DNA of 47,945 bases. It comes from Pleurocapsaceae cyanobacterium CSU_1_1. Lineage in GTDB: Bacteria; Cyanobacteriota; Cyanobacteriia; Cyanobacteriales; Xenococcaceae. Positions 41,989 through 47,945 of the stretch are shown here, piece after piece. Location of the stretch: positions 1 to 47,945 of the forward strand of contig JAAUOU010000019.1 in NCBI GenBank assembly GCA_012034765.1, given 5' to 3'. Position numbers and translations under genes: made by a program. Numbering within the stretch: position 1 is the stretch's first letter; each line of letters begins with the position of its first letter. The notes under the pieces were generated by a model. The model saw only the letters and a list, made by a program, of their open reading frames with translations, searched no databases and had not been told where the DNA came from.

Positions 41989-42005
41989 ACCTCGCCCTTT
42001 AGGGC
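41989..42005 (-). terminator. Stem-loop directly upstream of the outer intron
   Basis: Reverse strand TCGCCC-TAAA-GGGCGA followed by GGTTTT and then the intron GTGCG. It looks like a terminator of the truncated GNAT gene and serves as the insertion site of the outer intron. Confidence 0.55.
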
Positions 42006-42017
42006 GATTCTTGATGA

Positions 42018-42227
42018 TCAATATATACTAAAACCAAACTCTTTACCCTCATTCCAACGTTGAGGTCTTGTTTTGATCCATGCTTCAGTTTCGTCAATTG
42101 TATAGTTAGGATGACACCAAGGTAGCCAAGGATAAACACGGTCTATTGAAACCTGAATAGCTTCAAATAGTAGAGGAATATCTTCAGTAGTATATTTTTG
42201 TAGAACAATTTCGTCAGATTCCAGCAT
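42018..42227 (-). pseudogene. Truncated GNAT acetyltransferase (RimJ/RimL-like)
   Basis: A 69-residue N-terminal part of a GNAT protein: VLQKYTTEDIPLLFEAIQVS, VYPWLPWCHPNYTIDETEAW and GKEFGFSIY, all typical of ribosomal-protein-N-acetyltransferase-like enzymes. The rest, including the acetyl-CoA loop, is missing. In another frame DHQESP follows, pointing to a one-base shift before the stop. The sequence then runs into a hairpin and the outer intron. Most likely inactive. Confidence 0.65.
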
Positions 42228-42267
42228 AAATGCAAAGATATGAGTATTTTGTCTGTAATTTGCAGTT

Positions 42268-42314
42268 AATAAAAAAAGAGGCTAGTAAAAAGTTAATATC
42301 TTTCTTTGCCTCTT
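42268..42314 (-). terminator. Terminator after ctaB
   Basis: Reverse strand AGAGGC and GCCTCT arms around a 27-nt loop, then TTTTTTTATT, about 37 nt after the ctaB stop. Confidence 0.5.
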
Positions 42315-42350
42315 CTGTTTCCTCTACCCTCAAAATTATTCAGTGATTAC

Positions 42351-43295
42351 TTAACCACCACAGGTAAATATCATTCCCATCATCCTTTGTGTGATAGGCA
42401 AAGTATCAACAATCATACCTACGGACAAGAGCATCATGTAGAAAATGGAATACTTGAACATTCCTTTTGCTAATTGATTGCTAGTAGGATCTTGTTTTAA
42501 CTCCCAAGCTTTGTAGAGAAATTTAGATCCTAGGTAAAATGCGATCGCGCCATAAATAATTCCTAAGTTACCAAATGGGTAGATCAACAATAAACTACAG
42601 GGAACTACTAGTAAGCTATACACCCAGATTTGCTTAACGGTGGCTTCTTCTCCTTCAACTACAGGTAACATGGGAATATCAACTTCGGCGTAGTCTTCTT
42701 TGATCATTAATGCTAATGCCCAAAAATGGGGAGGGGTCCAAAGAAAAATTATGGCAAACAATAGCCAGGGAGTTAAACTCAAATCTCCTGTTACCGCAGC
42801 CCAACCTACTAAAGGGGGGATTGAACCTGCTGCACCGCCAATCACAATGTTTTGGATCGTGTGTCGCTTGAGCCAGTGGGTGTAGATCAACATATAAAAG
42901 ATAATGCCCGACATGGCTAACAGTGCAGCCAAGAGATTAGCGAAGATTGTTAGCAGAGAAAAAGATAATACTCCTAAAACAACGGCAAAAATTAGAGCAT
43001 GACGAGGTTGTACTTTACCTGAAGGAATCGGACGTTTGCGAGTCCGCGTCATGGTGTAGTCAATATCTTGATCGTAGATACAGTTCATCACCTGTGCCGA
43101 GGCTGCTGCCAATGTCCCACCTAATAGAGTTACTAGTAGCAAGAAAGGATCTACTCGACCATTGGAGGCGATCCACATTGATGCTGCGGTGGTGATCAAC
43201 AGTAAGGGTATAATTCGCGGTTTTGTTAGTTGATAATAGCTTTTAATTACTTCAGTTGTGTTTTGATTCTGGCGAGCAATACTTGTCCCTGTCAT
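42351..43295 (-). CDS. ctaB: Heme O synthase (protoheme IX farnesyltransferase)
   Basis: A 314-residue UbiA-family membrane enzyme that adds a farnesyl group to heme B. Signatures: YYQLTKPRIIPLLLITTAAS, NCIYDQDIDYTMTRTRKRPI (first Asp-rich motif), YTHWLKRHTIQNIVIGGAAG, and PPHFWALALMIKEDYAEVDI (second Asp motif). Nine hydrophobic segments. It follows ctaA on the same strand with an 86-nt gap and faces the oxidase subunit genes, the usual cyanobacterial arrangement. Confidence 0.96.
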   Translation of the reverse strand: MTGTSIARQNQNTTEVIKSYYQLTKPRIIPLLLITTAASMWIASNGRVDPFLLLVTLLGGTLAAASAQVMNCIYDQDIDYTMTRTRKRPIPSGKVQPRHALIFAVVLGVLSFSLLTIFANLLAALLAMSGIIFYMLIYTHWLKRHTIQNIVIGGAAGSIPPLVGWAAVTGDLSLTPWLLFAIIFLWTPPHFWALALMIKEDYAEVDIPMLPVVEGEEATVKQIWVYSLLVVPCSLLLIYPFGNLGIIYGAIAFYLGSKFLYKAWELKQDPTSNQLAKGMFKYSIFYMMLLSVGMIVDTLPITQRMMGMIFTCGG

Positions 43296-43381
43296 TACGA
43301 TTCTTCCTGTAATTGAGCTAGATGTACGAATGTATATGTATGGCGATGTAGGTGTATTTGCAAAATGATCGCTATGGATAA

Positions 43382-44299
43382 CTAAATAATTGATTCTGGG
43401 GCGTTATCTCGCGTGGCTAGTACAGTAAAAGCAATTAATACTCCCAGTAAACTTGCTCCTACTGCTTGATGGGTCACGGTTAAAGGTTCAACCTGAAGAT
43501 GCAGTCTAAAGGTAGCGATACCCAGCAAGATCTGGAGACTAATCAATCCTGCTGCTGCGTTAGCTAGGGTACGGAGATTACCGTTTAAGCCAGGGGTTTT
43601 CCAAGCCAACCAAACTACGGCAATGGTAGCTAGAGTGGGGGGTACTACGCCTAAGATGTGAGCATTCATCACATTACATAGTTGCGATCCCCCAAAACAC
43701 TGATGTAATGCCCAGCGTGACCCAACTAATCCACCTAAAATACTCTGTAGATAGACTAAAACAACAGCACCCAAGCCTAACCAACGTAGTTTTCCTGCTG
43801 CACCTGTACCCTGATAGGGGGTCAAAGCCGTACCAATTATGATTAAGGTACTAAAAAATAACAGTGCTGTACCTAAATGAGCCGTAACGATATCAAAACG
43901 TAGTAACTGAGTTACCGTTAACCCTCCTAAAATTCCTTGAAAGACAATTAGGAACAAAGCAAAGGTTGTAGCCCAGGGTAGCCATTTAGGTAACTTTTGA
44001 CGAAACCACCAAGAGAAGCCAGACAAAGCGATCGCACTTATGCCAATCAAAGCTGCATCTAAGCGATGAAACCATTCGAGAAACACCTGAAGGTTCATTT
44101 GTCTTGTAGGCACAAGCTGACCATAACACAATGGCCAGTCAGGACAGGCTAAACCAGCATTCATAACTCTCGTGGCGCTACCTACCGCCATCAGCAATAA
44201 AGTTGCGATCGCAATTTTCCAGACTAAACGGCGTATCCACACCTGGGGCTGAGATATTTGTGGTAAAACATTGGACGGTTGAAATAATGATTCGGTCAT
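43382..44299 (-). CDS. ctaA: Heme A synthase
   Basis: A 305-residue CtaA/Cox15 membrane protein that oxidises heme O to heme A. GSATRVMNAGLACPDWPLCY and LVPTRQMNLQVFLEWFHRLD carry the EWxHR-type heme-binding His; later TAHLGTALLFF and THQAVGASLLG supply the other His ligands. A Cys pair near HQCFGGSQLC is present. Eight transmembrane segments are expected. Co-directional with ctaB and divergent from ctaC across 540 nt. Confidence 0.94.
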   Translation of the reverse strand: MTESLFQPSNVLPQISQPQVWIRRLVWKIAIATLLLMAVGSATRVMNAGLACPDWPLCYGQLVPTRQMNLQVFLEWFHRLDAALIGISAIALSGFSWWFRQKLPKWLPWATTFALFLIVFQGILGGLTVTQLLRFDIVTAHLGTALLFFSTLIIIGTALTPYQGTGAAGKLRWLGLGAVVLVYLQSILGGLVGSRWALHQCFGGSQLCNVMNAHILGVVPPTLATIAVVWLAWKTPGLNGNLRTLANAAAGLISLQILLGIATFRLHLQVEPLTVTHQAVGASLLGVLIAFTVLATRDNAPESII

Positions 44300-44839
44300 A
44301 GCAAACTTAATCAGGATAAAACTTGGTTGAATATATCAAAGTGCAATATTTTCTGCTAATGAGTGCGATCACTTTAATAGCAAATTTAGATTTTTATCGC
44401 TCACCTTTTAATTTTTTGCTATTTACACTCTATCTATCTTTTTATTGGTAGCTTTATCTTTATTAGATATTCTTCAGATTGCTCCATGCAATTAGCTAAT
44501 CAAATCTAATTTCATAAAGAAAAAGTTAAATTTGTCAGAATAATTTAATAATTACGCTAATAGATGTAGATATGGTTTACTAGATCCCGAATAAAATCTA
44601 AATAAACTCCCAGATCTTCGGTGGCTTTACTTTGATACCTGTTTATTTATTAGTAATTTGATCTAACCTATTAGATATAGGTAGACCGAAAATTAATTTT
44701 GTAACTGAAAATTTTAAGGGTAAATCACCACTACTCTGCCTAGATTATTTTGGTAAAGAATTGTGAAATTCAAACATCTTGAACTAACCAATATACTAGA
44801 AACAGAAAACCTTGCAACTAATAACTTTAACTATATACC
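44300..44839. other. Divergent promoter region ctaA/ctaC
   Basis: 540 nt of AT-rich sequence without a gene, RNA or clear repeat. It must contain the promoters for ctaA-ctaB and ctaC-ctaD-ctaE. I cannot assign a specific operator. Confidence 0.5.
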
Positions 44840-45811
44840 GTGAACATTCCCAGTAGCATACTTACCCTGATCGCCGGAGTGGCGATGACTTTAATCAGTC
44901 TCTGGTACGGTCAAAACCACGGACTCTTACCAACAGCAGCATCAAGCGATGCGGGAGATGTCGATCAGCTCTTTAACTTCATGATGACCATTGCCACTGG
45001 TTTATTTCTTTTAGTTGAAGGTGTTTTGGTCTACTCTGTGATTAAATTCCGCCGCGTTAAAGGAGACTTTACCGATGGGCCACCAATAGAAGGTAACGTG
45101 CCTTTGGAAATTGTCTGGACTGCTATTCCGACAGTGATTGTCTTTATCCTTTCTATTTATAGCTTTGAGATTTATAACCGTATGGGAGGACTAGACCCGA
45201 TGACAGCAGGAGATCCTGGTCCTCAAATGGCTCATGCCCATCATCATTCACAGTTAGTCGCTCTAGATCCCAATCGCCAAAATATTGCTTTAGGTTTAGG
45301 TGCCTCTCCAGACTCGAAACAAGGGATTAATCCTTTAGAAATCAAGGTAAACGGAATTCAGTATGCCTGGGTGTTTACCTATCCTGAGACTGGCGTAATT
45401 TCAGGGGAAATACACGTCCCCGTAAATCGTCCTGTGGCGTTAAACATGACAGCGGGAGATGTAATTCATGCTTTTTGGCTACCAGAATTTCGGATTAAGC
45501 AAGATGTCATACCAGGTAGAGTAACTAACTTAGTCTTTACTCCTAATCAAATTGGGCAATATCCCGTAGTTTGTGCCGAATTATGTGGAGCATATCATGG
45601 GGGAATGAAAACTCAGCTTTATGTCCAAAGCGAAGAAGACTATCAAAAGTGGATTCAGGAAAATACCTTTGCCATGAATGATGAAGATAATCAATCCGTA
45701 GCCATGAATCCAATACCTAGCTCCGACGCTGAATTTTTGGCACCCTATGCTAAGGATATGGGAGTTAGCAGCGACACTTTGGCTCAGTTAAAGCCTACTG
45801 AAAATAAATAA
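44840..45811 (+). CDS. ctaC: Cytochrome c oxidase subunit II
   Basis: A 323-residue subunit II starting with GTG (MNIPSSILTLIAG). Two N-terminal transmembrane segments (about 5-22 and 43-66, FMMTIATGLFLLVEGVLVYS, then EIVWTAIPTVIVFILSIY). The cupredoxin domain has the CuA ligands: His in VIHAFWLPEF and the CAELCGAYHGGM motif (two Cys, Glu, His, Met). A His-rich insert (MAHAHHHSQ) lies in the early periplasmic part. It receives electrons from cytochrome c6 or plastocyanin. It leads the ctaCDE operon. Confidence 0.96.
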   Translation: MNIPSSILTLIAGVAMTLISLWYGQNHGLLPTAASSDAGDVDQLFNFMMTIATGLFLLVEGVLVYSVIKFRRVKGDFTDGPPIEGNVPLEIVWTAIPTVIVFILSIYSFEIYNRMGGLDPMTAGDPGPQMAHAHHHSQLVALDPNRQNIALGLGASPDSKQGINPLEIKVNGIQYAWVFTYPETGVISGEIHVPVNRPVALNMTAGDVIHAFWLPEFRIKQDVIPGRVTNLVFTPNQIGQYPVVCAELCGAYHGGMKTQLYVQSEEDYQKWIQENTFAMNDEDNQSVAMNPIPSSDAEFLAPYAKDMGVSSDTLAQLKPTENK

Positions 45812-45871
45812 AAAGCCCAAAGCTTAGAACTATTCAAATAGACCAATTAGATTTTATAAATCACACCAAGA

Positions 45872-47551
45872 ATGAGTACAACTTTAGAAAGAAATGCTCC
45901 CATAGCACCTCCAGAGTATGAGCAACATCCCAAAAGAAAGTGGCAAGACTACTTTGGCTTTAGCACCGATCACAAGGTGATTGGAATTCAATATTTAGTT
46001 ACTGCTTTCTTTTTCTACTTTATTGGTGGTGCATTAGCTGAGGTGATGCGGACTGAACTTTCCACCCCAGATCCTGATTTTGTTCAACCCGAATTTTATA
46101 ATCAGCTTTTGACAATGCATGGAACAATAATGTTGTTTCTGTGGATTATTCCCGCTGGGGCAGCATTCGCCAATTATCTAATTCCCCTGATGATTGGGGC
46201 AGAAGATATGGCTTTTCCTCGTCTTAACGCCGTAGCATTCTGGATGATTCCTCCAGGGGGGATCTTGCTGATGAGTAGCTTTTTCAACGGCGCGCCTCAA
46301 GCTGGGTGGACTTCCTATCCTCCTTTGAGCTTAATCAGCGGTAAATCGGGAGAGGAGATTTGGATTCTCAGTATTTTGATCTTAGGAACATCTTCAATGT
46401 TTGGGGCAATTAACTTTGTTACCACTATCCTACTGATGCGGATGCCCGATATGGACATTCACAGTATGCCTTTGTTTTGCTGGTCAATGTTAGCAACTTC
46501 AGGCTTAATTTTACTTGGCACTCCTGTCTTGGGGGCAGCATTAATCTTGCTTTCCTTTGACTTGTTGGCAGGAACGGCATTTTTCAATCCTGCGGGGGGG
46601 GGAGATCCAATTGTTTACCAGCATATGTTCTGGTTCTACTCTCATCCTGCGGTCTATATTATGATTTTGCCCTTTTTTGGCGCAATTTCGGAAATTTTAC
46701 CCGTTCATGCTCGTAAACCAGTCTTTGGTTACCGAGCGATCGCTTATTCTAGTTTAGCAATTAGTTTCTTAGGCTTAATTGTGTGGGCGCACCACATGTT
46801 TTCTAGTGGAACGCCTGGCTGGTTGCGGATGTTCTTTATGGCAACCACAATGATTATTGCCGTACCTACAGGGATTAAGGTATTTAGCTGGTGTGCAACT
46901 ATTTGGGGTGGAAAACTTAGTCTCAACAGCGCCTTTATCTTTGCCGTTGGCTTTCTTTCTTCTTTCCTGATTGGTGGTTTGAGCGGAGTAATGTTAGCCG
47001 CTGTACCGTTTGATATCCATGTTCACGATACCTACTTTATTGTGGCCCATTTCCACTACGTTCTCTTTGGTGGATCGGTATTTGGCTTATTTGCAGCCGT
47101 CTATCACTGGTTTCCTAAAATGACTGGGCGGATGGTTAATGAAACTCTCGGTAGAATTCATTTTGCTATGACCTTTATTGGTTTTAACATTACCTTTTTA
47201 CCGATGCACCAATTAGGTTTACAGGGTATGAACCGCCGTATTGCTCTTTATGATCCTCAGTTTCAGACATTAAATATGGTCTGTACTATTGGGTCTTATA
47301 TTTTGGCATTATCTACCTTCCCGTTTATCATCAACATCATTTGGAGTTTATATAAGGGTGAAAAAGCTGGTCGTAATCCTTGGCGCGCTTTGACTCTAGA
47401 ATGGCAGACTGCTTCGCCTCCAATCATTGAAAACTTTGAAGAAGAACCTGTTCTTTGGGCAGGTCCTTATGATTATGGTATTGATACCGAAACTATCGAT
47501 GGTAATGAAGATGTCGAAGATATGCTAGCAGCGGTTAGCGCAGAAGGATAA
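45872..47551 (+). CDS. ctaD: Cytochrome c oxidase subunit I, A2-type
   Basis: A 559-residue catalytic subunit with 12 transmembrane helices. Heme a ligand in LTMHGTIMLFLW; the YSHPAVYIMILP motif holds the CuB His and the cross-linked Tyr; HHMFSSGTP gives the CuB His pair; VHDTYFIVAHFHYVLFG supplies heme a and a3 ligands. The YSHP sequence without the helix-VI Glu is the mark of A2-type heme-copper oxidases. 60 nt downstream of ctaC and 32 nt before ctaE. Confidence 0.97.
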   Translation: MSTTLERNAPIAPPEYEQHPKRKWQDYFGFSTDHKVIGIQYLVTAFFFYFIGGALAEVMRTELSTPDPDFVQPEFYNQLLTMHGTIMLFLWIIPAGAAFANYLIPLMIGAEDMAFPRLNAVAFWMIPPGGILLMSSFFNGAPQAGWTSYPPLSLISGKSGEEIWILSILILGTSSMFGAINFVTTILLMRMPDMDIHSMPLFCWSMLATSGLILLGTPVLGAALILLSFDLLAGTAFFNPAGGGDPIVYQHMFWFYSHPAVYIMILPFFGAISEILPVHARKPVFGYRAIAYSSLAISFLGLIVWAHHMFSSGTPGWLRMFFMATTMIIAVPTGIKVFSWCATIWGGKLSLNSAFIFAVGFLSSFLIGGLSGVMLAAVPFDIHVHDTYFIVAHFHYVLFGGSVFGLFAAVYHWFPKMTGRMVNETLGRIHFAMTFIGFNITFLPMHQLGLQGMNRRIALYDPQFQTLNMVCTIGSYILALSTFPFIINIIWSLYKGEKAGRNPWRALTLEWQTASPPIIENFEEEPVLWAGPYDYGIDTETIDGNEDVEDMLAAVSAEG

Positions 47552-47583
47552 CAAGACAATTAACTATTAACAAAGATTGATAT

Positions 47584-47945
47584 ATGCAAGGTTCAACCGT
47601 AGATCATAAATCTCAAATAGCGAATGCAGAAGGCATCGCTTCAGAGCAAGAAGCATTAGAACATGGCGGACATCACGGACATCCAGATCATCGCATGTTT
47701 GGTCTGTATATCTTCCTAGTTTCCGATAGTATGACCTTTATTGGCTTTTTTGCTGCGCTACTAATTTATCGCGCGATTATGCCTGTTTGGCCTCCAGAAG
47801 GAATGCCCGAATTTGAACTGTTGATTCCGCTAATTAATACTTCAATTCTGGTGGCTAGTAGCTTTGTCATGCACGAGGGGCAAAAAGCTTTAAAACAAGA
47901 TAATATTCAAGGTCTGCAAAAGTGGTTTGGGATTACAGCGGCGAT
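47584..47945 (+). CDS. ctaE: Cytochrome c oxidase subunit III (5' part)
   Basis: The gene runs off the window end; 120 codons are visible. It has a His-rich N-terminus (HGGHHGHPDHRMFGLYIFLV), and the first membrane segments FLVSDSMTFIGFFAALLIYR and LINTSILVASSFVMHEG typical of subunit III. Third gene of the oxidase operon. The remaining residues are outside the window. Confidence 0.93.
   Translation, partial: MQGSTVDHKSQIANAEGIASEQEALEHGGHHGHPDHRMFGLYIFLVSDSMTFIGFFAALLIYRAIMPVWPPEGMPEFELLIPLINTSILVASSFVMHEGQKALKQDNIQGLQKWFGITAA

Noticed and set aside
44300-44839. Small RNA or tRNA in the ctaA/ctaC gap
   Set aside because: No cloverleaf, T-loop motif or strong hairpin is visible.

Overview
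The window is chromosomal DNA of a cyanobacterium. The HIP1 octamer GCGATCGC is scattered throughout, inside genes and between them. Genes for carotenoid desaturation (crtD, crtE), the Ycf29-type regulator Rre1, an SphS/PhoU/PstS phosphate module, an SLH-OprB porin and an A2-type cytochrome oxidase all fit that group. Many IS, intron and repeat remnants suggest a large, repeat-rich genome (a filamentous or pleurocapsalean type is an inference). I saw no tRNA, rRNA or CRISPR array.

Layout. (1) 1-6150 is an accessory region: a calcium-binding-repeat surface protein with a broken signal peptide, then three toxin-antitoxin pairs (PIN/RHH, BrnT/BrnA, HicB/HicA), a duplicated brnT fragment, dispersed hairpin repeats, a DUF29 gene and a pyridoxamine-phosphate-oxidase-like gene lacking its 5' part. 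(2) 6285-13454 is mostly housekeeping: a PATAN protein, lgt, cobM, a CocE/NonD hydrolase, a small lipoprotein, a DUF2780 protein, crtD and a DUF3134 protein. (3) 13489-14300 holds two decayed DDE transposases. (4) 14541-24787 is rich in signalling: a four-GAF protein, a UbiH-like hydroxylase, pdhC (E2), a REC-PAS-GGDEF-EAL protein diverging from a GAF histidine kinase, and a single-domain response regulator. (5) 24795-31306 carries an OppC-type permease, rpe, a glycosyltransferase remnant, crtE with its usual DUF212 partner, a sulfotransferase, a VOC protein and rre1. (6) 31729-37279 is the phosphate region: pstS with a three-repeat Pho box, a porin, phoU and sphS. (7) 37425-41985 is a nested group II intron. 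(8) 42018-47945 has a GNAT remnant, then ctaB and ctaA facing ctaC, ctaD and ctaE of the aa3-type oxidase.

The main discovery candidate is the nested intron (twintron). A 2,383-nt group II intron with its own RT-maturase-HNH protein sits in the same orientation inside the reverse-transcriptase gene of a second group II intron. It lies exactly between the TPQGG and SPLLANI motifs. Removing it from GTGCG to AT restores one open frame of 1,545 nt (514 codons plus stop). Domain V hairpins with GAAA loops and candidate bulged branch-point adenosines are visible at both 3' ends. Both insertion sites also lie 6-7 nt downstream of a small stem-loop and share GGTT before the splice site.

Other points: a 48-nt palindromic element inserted in frame in a small gene; heptanucleotide arrays that supply the stop codons of two unrelated genes; candidate bilin-type cysteines in GAF domains; and several one-base frameshifts, two of them at homopolymers. 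The frameshifts could be real decay or sequencing error.
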